From contig NZ_JALMUV010000015.1 of NCBI RefSeq assembly GCF_023155275.1, positions 80,841 to 144,840 on the forward strand: a DNA stretch of 64,000 bases, written 5' to 3'. This DNA is from Streptomyces rhizoryzae. Its GTDB lineage: Bacteria; Actinomycetota; Actinomycetes; Streptomycetales; Streptomycetaceae. The notes under the pieces are model-generated. The model made no database searches and had not been told where the DNA came from. It was given only the letters and a program-made list of their open reading frames with translations. Shown piece after piece: positions 25,174 through 33,420 of the stretch; position 1 is the stretch's first letter, and every line of letters begins with the position of its first letter. Position numbers and translations under genes: made by a program.

Positions 25174-26246
25174 ATCCGCTCCCGGGCCGGCCGGGGACCG
25201 GCGGCGACCGGCACCGGGCCCGCCGGCACCGCGGCCGGCACCACGCCCCGGTGCCGGACCAGGCCGCGCAGCCAGTGCGCGGTCGCCACCGGGGGGATCA
25301 GCCCGCTGGTCACCGCCATGGTCGCCACCTCGTCCCGGGTCCGCGGGCCGGGGGCGATCCGCGCCCAGGCGAACTCCGCGGTACCGGCCAGCCAGCCGGC
25401 GGCCAGGACCAGCGCGGCCCGGCGCCTGCCCAGCGCGGCGCACAGCAGCGCGCCGCCGGCCGCCGCGGTCACCGCCAGGTGCCCGGGCAGGCGGCCGCGG
25501 GGTGCCTGGGCCCGCCGCCACCAGCCGCGCCCGTGCAGCCGGTTCATCAGCACGTCGTCGGCGTTGCCGGCCTGGAGCCGCACCGAGACCCAGCGGTCCG
25601 CGGGGCGCACCGGATGGGTGGTCCGGCGGCGGCCCTGGGCCAGCTCCCAGCCGGCGTCCTCCAGCCGCAGCGCGAGGTCCGCGTCCTCCCGGAACGCCCG
25701 GCGGAAGCGCTCGTCGAAACCGCCCACGTCGGCCAGCGCCGCACGCCGGTAGGCCATGTCCGCGGTGATCCACCTGGCGGTGGCCAGGCCGGCGGTGCTG
25801 CGCTCCCAGTCGGTGGGCTCCCGGCCCCACGGCTGCGGCACGCTGATCCGCGCGGCCACGCCCGCGGTCCGCGGGGTCGCGGCCCGCAGGTCGTCGGCGA
25901 GATCCTCCGCCCAGCGGGGGCCGGGCACCACGTCGTCGTCCAGGAAGACCACCCACGGGACGCCGTCCACCGCCCGCCACCCGGCATTGCGCGCCGCCGC
26001 CGGGCCGTCCCCGTAGCCCGGCACGGTCTCGGTGCGGTCCCGCAGCGCCGCCGGGATGTCGACCGGCAGCGGCGCGCAGTCGTCCAGCGGCCGGTCGTCG
26101 ACCAGCACGATCCGGCGCGGCGCCGGCCCGCGGGCCTCGGCGAGCGCCGCCAGGCAGGCGGCCAGACTGGGCCGCCCCAGGGTCGGGATGACGACGGCGT
26201 AGGCGGGGGCCGGCACGCGGTCCCGGCCGGCCGGGCGCTTCGTCAT
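25170..26246 (-). CDS. Glycosyltransferase family 2 with C-terminal membrane segments
   Basis: A 358-residue GT2. The N-terminal domain reads YAVVIPTLGRPSLAACLAAL (about 16-35), then IVLVDDRPLDD and VVFLDDDVVPGPRWAEDLAD (near 100). An acceptor-side motif VGGFDERFRRAFREDADLAL follows. The region after about 275 is hydrophobic (HLAVTAAAGGALLCAALG and a second segment) and probably membrane-associated, unlike the other GT2s here. Overlaps of 4 bp on both sides place it in the operon. Confidence 0.87.
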   Translation of the reverse strand: MTKRPAGRDRVPAPAYAVVIPTLGRPSLAACLAALAEARGPAPRRIVLVDDRPLDDCAPLPVDIPAALRDRTETVPGYGDGPAAARNAGWRAVDGVPWVVFLDDDVVPGPRWAEDLADDLRAATPRTAGVAARISVPQPWGREPTDWERSTAGLATARWITADMAYRRAALADVGGFDERFRRAFREDADLALRLEDAGWELAQGRRRTTHPVRPADRWVSVRLQAGNADDVLMNRLHGRGWWRRAQAPRGRLPGHLAVTAAAGGALLCAALGRRRAALVLAAGWLAGTAEFAWARIAPGPRTRDEVATMAVTSGLIPPVATAHWLRGLVRHRGVVPAAVPAGPVPVAAGPRPARERI

Positions 26247-27904
26247 CGGGCCACCTCCTGCCCGCCGCCGAACGCTTGCGGTCGGCGGACCGCGAACGGG
26301 CCGATGGCCAGCAGGTCGACCGGCGTCGAACCGAAGCACTCCAGCGCGTCCCGCGGATCGTCCACCATGGGCCGGCCCGCCGTGTTGAGACTGGTGTTGA
26401 CCACCACCGGCAGACCGGTGAGCCGCTCGAACTCGGCCAGCATCCGGGCCACCAGCGGCTCGTCCGCCGGATCGACGGTCTGGATGCGGGCGGTGCCGTC
26501 CACGTGCACCACGGCCGGGATGCGGTCCCGCCACTGTGGTGCCACCTCGTGCACGAACAGCATGTAGGGGCTGGGGAGTTGGCCGTCGAAGAGCTGCCCG
26601 GCGCGGTCCGCGAGCACCATCGGGGCCACCGGCCGGAACTGCTCGCGGCCCTTGACGTCGTTGAGCCGTTCGAGGTTCCGGGAGTACCCGGGGTGCGCCA
26701 GCAGCGAGCGGTGTCCCAGCGCCCGCGGACCGTACTCCGAGCGGCCCTGGAACCACGCCACGATCGCGTCGTCCGCCAGCGCCCGGGCCACGGTCGCCGC
26801 GATGTCATCGGGCCGCTCGTACGGCACGGCCGCGGTGCGCAGCCAGTCCTCCAGCTCCCGGTCCGTCCAGTCCCGGCCCAGGGCGGCGCCGGGCATCGGC
26901 AGCGGCTCGTCGCCCTGGTGGGCGCTGAGCAGCAGCGCGGACCCCAGGGCGGTACCGGCGTCCCCGGCGGCCGGCTGCACCCAGACCCGGCTGAACGGCC
27001 CCTCGCGGGCGATCCGGGCGTTGGCCACGCAGTTCAGGGCCACCCCGCCGGCCAGGGTCAGGGTGCTGTCGTGCGTGCGGCCGTGCAGCCAGCGCACCAG
27101 CTCCAGCAGCGTCTCCTCCAGACATGCCTGGGCGCTGGCCGCGAGGTCCGCGTGGTCCTGCGTCCACTCCTCGTCCGGCCGGCGCGGGGCGCACAGCTCG
27201 TGCCAGGGGACGCCGGTGGCGTGGAAGCCGCCGTCCGTCGTCGGGTGGACGTGGCGGCGCAGCTCGGCCAGCATCCGCGGCCGCCCGTAGGAGGCCAGCG
27301 CCATCACCTTGAACTCGTCGGAGGAGCGCAGGAAGCCCAGGTGCTCGGTCAGCTCCTCGTACACCAGGCCCAGCGAGTGCGGCAGTTCCTGGCCGCACAG
27401 CGGTTCCAGCTTGCCCTGCACCCGCCGCGCGGCCAGGTGCGAGGTCGCCTCGCCGCGGCCGTCGAGGACCAGCACCGAGGAGGTGTCGGCCGCCGGTGCG
27501 GCGAACGCGGCGGAGGCGGCGTGCGCCATGTGGTGCGGTACGAAGCGCACCCGCTCCGGGTCGAGTCCGGGCAGCGCGGTGGCCAGGAAGCCGGGTGCCT
27601 GGCGGGCGTAGGTCAGGCGCAGGTGGTCCCACGGGTCGTCCAGGCCCATCAGGTCGGCCGGTTTGGCCAGTGCGGGATCGAAGGAGTACGCGACCGCGTC
27701 GATGTCCTGGATGCGCAGCCCGGCCCGGGCCAGGCACCACCGGGCGGCCTGTTCCGGCAGTTCCCAGGCGGAGAACGGGACCGGCCGTTTGCCGTGCTTC
27801 CGCCGGGAGAAGCGTTCCTCCTCCGCCGCGGCCACCGTCGTCCCGTCGATGACCAGCGCCGCGGCCGGGTCGTGGAACAGTGCGTTGATTCCCAGAATGC
27901 GCAT
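26243..27904 (-). CDS. Carbamoyltransferase (NodU/CmcH family)
   Basis: A 553-residue two-domain O-carbamoyltransferase. The N-terminal Kae1-like domain opens MRILGINALFHDPAAALVID and AAAEEERFSRRKHGKR (about 25-40), with PHHMAHAASAAF (near 124) and GGVALNCVANARIA (near 300). The C-terminal YrdC-like-associated domain carries GRSEYGPRALGHRSLLAHP (near 386-404) and LPVVVNTSLNTAGRPMVDDP. It would move a carbamoyl group from carbamoyl phosphate to a sugar hydroxyl. Its place in the heptose glycan operon predicts a carbamoylated sugar. Confidence 0.93.
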   Translation of the reverse strand: MRILGINALFHDPAAALVIDGTTVAAAEEERFSRRKHGKRPVPFSAWELPEQAARWCLARAGLRIQDIDAVAYSFDPALAKPADLMGLDDPWDHLRLTYARQAPGFLATALPGLDPERVRFVPHHMAHAASAAFAAPAADTSSVLVLDGRGEATSHLAARRVQGKLEPLCGQELPHSLGLVYEELTEHLGFLRSSDEFKVMALASYGRPRMLAELRRHVHPTTDGGFHATGVPWHELCAPRRPDEEWTQDHADLAASAQACLEETLLELVRWLHGRTHDSTLTLAGGVALNCVANARIAREGPFSRVWVQPAAGDAGTALGSALLLSAHQGDEPLPMPGAALGRDWTDRELEDWLRTAAVPYERPDDIAATVARALADDAIVAWFQGRSEYGPRALGHRSLLAHPGYSRNLERLNDVKGREQFRPVAPMVLADRAGQLFDGQLPSPYMLFVHEVAPQWRDRIPAVVHVDGTARIQTVDPADEPLVARMLAEFERLTGLPVVVNTSLNTAGRPMVDDPRDALECFGSTPVDLLAIGPFAVRRPQAFGGGQEVAR

Positions 27905-27959
27905 GGCGTCGGGTCGGCCTTTCGTACGGGGCGCGGGCGGGCTCGGTCGCGGAGCCGGC

Positions 27960-28916
27960 TCAGCCGCCGGGGTGGTCGCGGAACCAGGCGATGGTGCGGG
28001 CCAGCCCGTCCCGGGCGGCCACCCGCGGTTCCCACTGGAGCTTGTCGCGGGCCAGGGTGATGTCGGGGCAGCGCACCGCCGGATCGTCGGCCGGCCGCTC
28101 GATGAACCGCACCGAGGACCGCGAGCCCGCCAACTCCACGATCAGCCGGGCCAGTTCGAGCATGCTCAGCTCATCGGGGTTGCCCAGGTTGACCGGACCG
28201 CGCAGATCGGAGGCGGCCATGGCGAGGATGCCGCGCACGGTGTCGTCCACGTAGCACAGCGAACGGGTCTGGCAACCGTCGCCGGTCACGGTCAGCGGGT
28301 CGCCGGTCAGGGCCTGCCGCACGAACGTCGGCACCGCGCGCCCGTCGTGGCCCCGCATCCCGGGCCCGTAGGTGTTGAACAGCCGCACGATGCCGGTGTT
28401 GGTGCCGTGCGCGTTGGCCTCGGCGGAGGTCAGCGCCTCGCCGAAGCGCTTGGCCTCGTCGTAGACGCTTCGCGGGCCGACCGGGTTCACATTGCCCCAG
28501 TAGTCCTCGCTCTGCGGGTGCTGCTGGGGATCGCCGTACACCTCCGAGGTGGACGCCAGCAGGAAGCGGGCGCCGCTCTCGCGCGCCAGGCGCAGGGCGT
28601 TCCGGGTGCCCAGGCTGCCGGTCTCCAGCGTGTGCAGCGGCAGCCGCAGGTAGTCGGCGGGTGACGCCGGGGAGGCGAAGTGCAGGACCAGGTCCGGGAG
28701 TTCACTCACCTCGAAGGGCTCCGCCACGTCGGCCTCCACCATGCTGAAGCCGGGGTGCGCGCGGAGGTGCGCGACGTTCTCGGGTCTGCCGGTGCTGAAG
28801 TCGTCCACGCAGACCACCGACGTGCCCTCGGCGAGCAGGGCGGTGCACAGATGCGAACCGACGAAGCCCGCGCCGCCGGTCACCACGGCGCGCTGCCACC
28901 TGTGCGGATGTGCCAT
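27960..28916 (-). CDS. NAD-dependent sugar-nucleotide SDR, UDP-glucuronate decarboxylase-like
   Basis: A 318-residue extended SDR. The Rossmann start is VVTGGAGFVGSHLCTALL (about 12-29). LHFASPASPADY (near 86) and LLASTSEVYGDP (near 119), then YWGNVNPVGPRSVYDEAKRF, contain the catalytic Ser/Tyr-x3-Lys. The wording is closest to UXS (UDP-xylose synthase) and related dehydratases; it is not a typical HldD epimerase. GAGGAGG lies 8 nt before the ATG. It is the first gene of the long minus-strand glycan operon, so the promoter should lie just upstream. Confidence 0.87.
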   Translation of the reverse strand: MAHPHRWQRAVVTGGAGFVGSHLCTALLAEGTSVVCVDDFSTGRPENVAHLRAHPGFSMVEADVAEPFEVSELPDLVLHFASPASPADYLRLPLHTLETGSLGTRNALRLARESGARFLLASTSEVYGDPQQHPQSEDYWGNVNPVGPRSVYDEAKRFGEALTSAEANAHGTNTGIVRLFNTYGPGMRGHDGRAVPTFVRQALTGDPLTVTGDGCQTRSLCYVDDTVRGILAMAASDLRGPVNLGNPDELSMLELARLIVELAGSRSSVRFIERPADDPAVRCPDITLARDKLQWEPRVAARDGLARTIAWFRDHPGG

Positions 28917-29118
28917 GCCGATCGCCTCCTCGCACTGGGTAGGAGCCCTTTGGCGCGGCCGTTCCGGCGGCCGGTGCCCCTCGAACAGCGTCAAGGCGGT
29001 GACGGATCGCAGCGAGGCGAACTCGGCCGGTCGAGTGGCTTCCGGGGCCCCGAAAACGCCTGCCGCCCGGCCGCCGTGAACCCCGTTCCAGCAGGTCAGC
29101 GGCGTTCCCGCCCCGCAC

Positions 29119-29508
29119 CTACCCGCGGGCGTCGTCGACCAGGCCGGGCCGCGGACCGGTCCGGCGGGCCGGGACGAGGTCCACGGAACGGACGCACCGG
29201 TCCCAGCCCGCCCCCGACGCCGTCCGGTACCCCGCCAGCTCGCCCGGCGCGAGCAGCGGGCCGAACATCAGGCTCTCGCCCCGGTAGCCGGGCTCGGTGT
29301 AGAGCACCAGCGACAGCCCGGTGAGGTTGACCAGGGACGCCACGCCCCCGTCGAAACCGTGCGCGGCGAGGTCCGGCACCCCCTCGTCGGCGACCAGCAC
29401 CCGACGGGCCGGGTCCCGGTGCTCGTTGAACTGGACGCCTTCGTAGAGGGCGTAGCAGGACGCGCCGCAGACCGCCGTCCCGGAACCGTCGATGACCCGC
29501 ACCGCCAT
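29119..29508 (-). CDS. Beta/gamma-crystallin-like protein
   Basis: A 129-residue protein with no signal peptide. It shows crystallin-fold Greek-key wording: YALYEGVQFNEHRDP (about 21-35) and SLVLYTEPGYRGESLMFGPL (about 70-89), ending in VRSVDLVP. It resembles the peptidase-inhibitor I36/crystallin group. Calcium-binding N/D-x-S motifs are not clear. GGAGGAG lies 6 nt before the ATG. It is monocistronic, divergent from the hemerythrin gene. A structural or stress role is likely. Confidence 0.65.
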   Translation of the reverse strand: MAVRVIDGSGTAVCGASCYALYEGVQFNEHRDPARRVLVADEGVPDLAAHGFDGGVASLVNLTGLSLVLYTEPGYRGESLMFGPLLAPGELAGYRTASGAGWDRCVRSVDLVPARRTGPRPGLVDDARG

Positions 29509-29777
29509 GCCCACTCCTCCGTCGCCGTCGGCCGCCCCGCGCCCCCGGGGATCCGCGGGCGCTCCTCCCAGCGTCGTACGTCTGGCCGCCGGCGCCATAC
29601 GGGCACCGGGCGCCGTCCCACTCGCCGGGCGGCCCGGCACGGTGCGCGTGATACTGGACGGACAGGGGGCGGGGCCCGCGTGCGGCAACTCCCGCGCCAC
29701 CCCCGGCGGCACCCGCCGGGCACACCGGCCCAGCGGCCCGATCGCGCCACCTCATCCGGACCGAAGGAGCCCCTCTC

Positions 29778-30344
29778 ATGGGACACGGCGGAAATGTCAT
29801 CAATGAGCTGACGGCGGACCACCGGGAGGTGGACGAGCTCTTCGACGCGCTCATGGCGCAGCCCGCCGGAGCGGAGCGGCGCCGGGAGCTGGCGGACCGG
29901 ATCACCGTGGAGCTGGTCCGGCACTCGGTGGCGGAGGAGCAGCACCTCTACCCCGCGGTGCGCGAGCACGTCGAGGGCGGCCGCACCCTGGCGGACAAGG
30001 AGCTGCGGGACCACGCCGAGGTCGAGCGGCTGCTGAAGGCCCTGGAGTCCCTGGACGCCACCGACGACCGCTTCGACCAGCAGATCGCCACGCTGAAGAC
30101 CACCGTCCAGGCGCACGTCCGGGACGAGGAGAGCCGGCTGTTCCCGCTGCTGGCCGACGCCTGCTCCGCCGCGGTCCTGGACGAGTTGGGCGACAAGGTC
30201 CGGCGGGCCAAGAAGAGGGCCCCCACCCGCCCCCACCCCTCGGCCCCCGACACCCCGCCGGCCAACAAGCTGCTGGCGCCGGGCGCCGGTCTCGTCGACC
30301 GGGCCCGCGACCTGCTCAGCGGCCGTCGGCACCACATCGCCTGA
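29778..30344 (+). CDS. Hemerythrin HHE-domain protein
   Basis: A 188-residue protein. The diiron four-helix bundle ligands are visible: His15 in LTADHREVDELF, HSVAEEQHLYPAVREH (about 49-64), LRDHAEVERLLKAL (near 76) and HVRDEESRLFPLL (near 113). The C-terminal 55 residues are a Lys/Arg/Pro-rich linker plus a short amphipathic end. Hemerythrins sense or bind oxygen, or protect against oxidative damage. GAAGGAGC precedes the ATG. Three small same-strand genes follow. Confidence 0.88.
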   Translation: MGHGGNVINELTADHREVDELFDALMAQPAGAERRRELADRITVELVRHSVAEEQHLYPAVREHVEGGRTLADKELRDHAEVERLLKALESLDATDDRFDQQIATLKTTVQAHVRDEESRLFPLLADACSAAVLDELGDKVRRAKKRAPTRPHPSAPDTPPANKLLAPGAGLVDRARDLLSGRRHHIA

Positions 30345-30401
30345 CCGGCGTCCCGCCGGCGGACGGCACCGGACCGAGAACGACCGAGGAGCGTGTGAGC
30401 G

Positions 30402-30602
30402 ATGTCGAAGAACCCCCAACAGCCCTCGGTGCGCCGCAGCAAGAAGGGCGCGACCGTCCAGGACTCCGCCGAGGCGAAGGCCGGTTCCGACCGTGCGGTC
30501 GGACCCGGCGGCAGCCGGAAGGCGCACGGCAGCAACAAGGGCGCCAAGGGCGGCGGCCGGGGCGGCGGAGCCCCCGAGGAGCAGCGCCCCGACCACCCGT
30601 GA
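30402..30602 (+). CDS. Small basic Gly/Lys-rich protein of unknown function
   Basis: A 66-residue hydrophilic protein, starting MSKNPQQPSVRRSKKGATVQ and ending in a Gly-rich stretch and DHP. It is probably disordered. CGAGGAGCG lies before the ATG. It is located between the hemerythrin and DUF3140 genes on the same strand. Similar small stress-associated proteins occur in Streptomyces, but I can name no domain. Confidence 0.55.
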   Translation: MSKNPQQPSVRRSKKGATVQDSAEAKAGSDRAVGPGGSRKAHGSNKGAKGGGRGGGAPEEQRPDHP

Positions 30603-30648
30603 CGCCGCCCACCGGCGGGCGTCCGAGCCGAACGCAGGGAGAGAGACC

Positions 30649-30987
30649 GTGGCGGTATCCGGCAAGGTGAGTGACGAACTCTGGGACGAGTTCCACACGG
30701 CCGTCAACATGACGTCCCGGGAGCTCCAGGAGTGGCTGAGCACCGAGGCGGCGGGTGAGGAGGCCGAGGAGGTCCCCGACCGGGCGGGCGGGGAGCGCGG
30801 CCGCCGGGTCCTGACGATCCTCGGCAAGCGCCGCACCGACCTCACCGACGACGACGTCGAGGTGATGCGCCGGGTCTGCGAGATCGTCCGCTCCCAGCAC
30901 GGCCCCGGCGGCGAACCGACGGCCGGCGGCGCCGACTGGCGGCACGGCCTGATGGACATCGGCCACGACCCGCTCAAGCCGTCGTGA
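30649..30987 (+). CDS. DUF3140 domain protein
   Basis: A 112-residue soluble protein starting at a GTG after GGGAGAGAG. It matches DUF3140: LWDEFHTAVNMTSRELQEWL (about 10-29), then GRRVLTILGKRRTDLTDDDV and MRRVCEIVRSQ, ending DWRHGLMDIGHDPLKP. The family has a predicted nucleic-acid-like or histone-associated helical fold but no established role. The stop overlaps the next GTG (GTGA), so it is coupled with the DUF1360 gene. Confidence 0.8.
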   Translation: MAVSGKVSDELWDEFHTAVNMTSRELQEWLSTEAAGEEAEEVPDRAGGERGRRVLTILGKRRTDLTDDDVEVMRRVCEIVRSQHGPGGEPTAGGADWRHGLMDIGHDPLKPS

Positions 30988-31511
30988 CCGGCCCGGCGCC
31001 GGACCGCCCGGAGCACACCGGGCCCTTCGCGGCCTACACCGCCGGCTCCGAGGCGGAGATCCCGCTCCGGGGCTACGCCACGCTCGCCGCGTGCTACGTC
31101 GCAAGCCTCGGGCTCTTCGCGGCGGGCGTCCGCGCGGCCCGGCGGCCGCTGCCGGACCGGCTGCCGCCGTGGGAGTTGTTCCTGCTCGGCACCGCCGCCT
31201 ACAAGGCGTCCCGGACGGTGGCCAAGGACAAGATCACCAGCTTTCTGCGCGCCCCCTTCACCCGCCGCAAGGAGGCCATCAGCGCCAGCGAGGTGATGGA
31301 CGAGCCGCGCGGCCACGGCCTGCGCCTGGCCGCCGGCGAGCTGCTGGCGTGCCCGTTCTGCCTGGCGCCCTGGGTGGGCGGCGTGCTGTTCTGCGGCTCG
31401 GTGGTGGCGCCGCGGGCCACCCGGCTGGTCGCCGGGGGCCTCACGGCCGTCACCTTCGCCGACTGGCTCCAGTACGCCTGGAGCCTCACCCAGCAACAGG
31501 CCGAGAAATAG
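30984..31511 (+). CDS. DUF1360 family membrane protein
   Basis: A 175-residue protein. It has about four hydrophobic segments, with ELFLLGTAAYKASRTVAKDK (near 63-82), ITSFLRAPFTRRK, then ELLACPFCLAPWVGGVLFCG (near 119-138). The CPFCLAPW motif is the DUF1360 signature, shared with Bacillus sporulation-associated YjcZ/YngL-like proteins of unknown function. It starts at a GTG overlapping the DUF3140 stop. Confidence 0.82.
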   Translation: MTGPAPDRPEHTGPFAAYTAGSEAEIPLRGYATLAACYVASLGLFAAGVRAARRPLPDRLPPWELFLLGTAAYKASRTVAKDKITSFLRAPFTRRKEAISASEVMDEPRGHGLRLAAGELLACPFCLAPWVGGVLFCGSVVAPRATRLVAGGLTAVTFADWLQYAWSLTQQQAEK

Positions 31512-31535
31512 CGGGAGTCGGCATGCCGGGCGGCG

Positions 31536-32426
31536 TCAGGGCAGCGGCGTGCCGCCCGTCGCGTTGACGATCTCGGCCGTGATGTAGCTCGCCCGGTCCG
31601 AGGCGAGGAAGACGTACGCGGGCGCCAGTTCGGCCGGCTGCGCCGGACGCCCGAGCGGCGCCTGCTTGCCGAAGCTCGTGGTGTCCGGCAGCGTCGCCGG
31701 GATCAGCGGCGTCCACACCGGGCCCGGCGCCACCGCGTTGACCCGGATCCCCTGCTCGGCCACCATCTGCGCGAGCCCCTGCGTGAAGGTGACGATGGCG
31801 CCCTTGGTCATCGCGTAGTCCAGCAGGTGCGGACTGGGCTTGTACGCCTGCACCGACGTGGAGTTGATGATCGAGCCGCCCTTGGGGATGTGCGGCAGCG
31901 CCATCTTCGACAGCCAGAACATGGCGTAGAGGTTGGTGCGCACCACCCGGTCGAACTGCTCGGTGGTGATGGCCTGGATACCGTCCGGCTGCGACATCTG
32001 GAACGCCGCGTTGTTCACCAGCACATCGATCCGCCCGCCTTCCCGGACGGCCCGTTCGACCAGCGCCCGGCACTGCGCTTCCTCGCGCACGTCGCAGGGC
32101 ACCGCGACCGGGGTCCGGCCGGCCTCCCGCACCAGCCGGCTGGTCTCCTCCGCCTCCTGCTCCTCCTCCGGCAGATGGGTGAAGACGACATCGGCGCCCT
32201 CCCGGGCGAACGCCAGGGCGACGGCCCGGCCGATCCCGGAGTCGCCGCCGGTGATGACGGTCGTGCGGTCGGCGAGCAGACCGCTGCCCTGATAGGAGTC
32301 CTCACCGTGGTCGGGGGGCGGGTCCATCGGCCCGGTCCAGCCGGGGTGCCGCTGCTCCTGCTGCCGGAACTCCGGACGGGGATGCTTGGTGACCGGGTCG
32401 CTGGGGCCCGTGTTCTCGCCTGCCAT
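31536..32426 (-). CDS. Short-chain dehydrogenase/reductase (general-stress type)
   Basis: A 296-residue classical SDR with a long N-terminal extension (HPRPEFRQQEQRHPGWTGP) seen in the YhdF/YhxC/GsiB-type stress oxidoreductases. The NAD(P) motif TVITGGDSGIGRAVALAFAR lies near 56-75, NNAAF near 143, the active-site Ser in INSTSVQAY and Tyr-x3-Lys in YAMTKG. The end DRASYITAEIVNATGG is typical. GAGGAG precedes the ATG. It converges on the DUF1360 gene. Confidence 0.88.
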   Translation of the reverse strand: MAGENTGPSDPVTKHPRPEFRQQEQRHPGWTGPMDPPPDHGEDSYQGSGLLADRTTVITGGDSGIGRAVALAFAREGADVVFTHLPEEEQEAEETSRLVREAGRTPVAVPCDVREEAQCRALVERAVREGGRIDVLVNNAAFQMSQPDGIQAITTEQFDRVVRTNLYAMFWLSKMALPHIPKGGSIINSTSVQAYKPSPHLLDYAMTKGAIVTFTQGLAQMVAEQGIRVNAVAPGPVWTPLIPATLPDTTSFGKQAPLGRPAQPAELAPAYVFLASDRASYITAEIVNATGGTPLP

Positions 32427-32633
32427 GGGCGCACTCCTCTCGTACACGCACTGTCTTCCGAACGCCCTGCCGCTCCGGGTGCCGGGTGCCAGGGCCGCGG
32501 CGGGGCGCGGCGGGCTGCCGGGCCCGGACTTCCAGGCTGCGAGCCCGCCGTGGCCGCCGCATCCCGGTCGCACCGGCCGCTGCCGGGCCGGGCGGGCGGC
32601 CGCGGCAGGGGCCGGGCCGCCGGGAGCGCGGGG

Positions 32634-32690
32634 CGTGGGGTGGCAAGGCGGCGGTGCACAGCGCGTACGGGCGGCCACGTGGGGTGGCAA
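32634..32690. repeat. Two 13-bp direct repeats CGTGGGGTGGCAA
   Basis: Exact copies at 32634-32646 and 32678-32690, 44 bp apart (four helical turns). The second is extended by a short dyad GGCAA-CGG-TTGCC. They lie in the 485-bp divergent gap between the SDR and the small membrane protein. The same GTGGGGTGGC core occurs upstream of the MFS gene at 14444. Confidence 0.45.
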
Positions 32691-32813
32691 CGGTTGCCCA
32701 TGTCCGGCCACCCGGTGACAGTGAGAGGTGGTGGACAGTTCGCAGGGGGCGCATGCCCCGGCAGCCGCCGGAAGCCCCGTGCACCACGGGCCTTGCACAC
32801 CAGCCCACCGGTC

Positions 32814-32838
32814 GCGTGCCCGCCGATATGCCGGGTAT
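32814..32838 (+). promoter_or_regulatory. SigB-like promoter match
   Basis: The sequence GCGT, 15 bases, GGGTAT fits the Streptomyces SigB-type pattern GNNT-N14-16-GGGTAC/T. It lies 73 bp upstream of the small membrane protein's ATG. This matches the general-stress character of the neighbours. One short match in a GC-rich genome can arise by chance. Confidence 0.4.
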
Positions 32839-32911
32839 GCGTCCTCGGGGCGATGCGGATCCGCGCCCCGCGGCTCCGCGGCGAAACGGACGATGTGGGG
32901 AGGCGGCCCGC

Positions 32912-33142
32912 ATGAGCGGACACAGCCCTGATCCGGATCCGCGCAAGACCCCGGGCCTGGAGCCGGGCGGCGGCGTCCCGCCGGGAGAGACGCCACCGGC
33001 CGAATCCGGCACCGGTACCGAGACCGGCCCGCGGCACAAGGCGAAGGGAGGCTGGGCCAAGGGACCGACCGTGATCATCGGCATCGTGGTCGTCCTCGTC
33101 GTGGCCTTCTTCGTGGCCTACGCCGTGATCGTGGCCGGGTGA
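32912..33142 (+). CDS. Small C-terminally anchored membrane protein (DUF6480-like)
   Basis: A 76-residue protein. Residues 1-50 are hydrophilic and Pro/Gly-rich (MSGHSPDPDPRKTPGLEPGG), and residues 52-74 form one hydrophobic helix VIIGIVVVLVVAFFVAYAVI. It has the form of actinobacterial DUF6480 proteins; the function is unknown. GGGGAGG lies 9 nt before the ATG, and a SigB-like promoter match stands upstream. Confidence 0.7.
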   Translation: MSGHSPDPDPRKTPGLEPGGGVPPGETPPAESGTGTETGPRHKAKGGWAKGPTVIIGIVVVLVVAFFVAYAVIVAG

Positions 33143-33420
33143 CCGGCCGCCGCGGCCCGCCCCCGGCGACCGGCACCTGACGCTGCGTCATCCCGCGGGC
33201 CGGACCGCGGAAGCGTGTGCGGCGGCGGACCGCGGGCACGTTGCCCCACGGTGCCCGGCCCGGGCGCGCCACCGCGTACCGGACCGCGCGGCCGGCCGGT
33301 CACCCGAGGCGGGGCGGCGCACGGCCGGGCCGGGTGCCCCCGCGCTCCGCGCAGTCCCGCCGGGCCCGTGCAGCGGCGTCCCGCGGCCGGCCCGGCACAC
33401 GGTACGGAAGGGATCATCCG

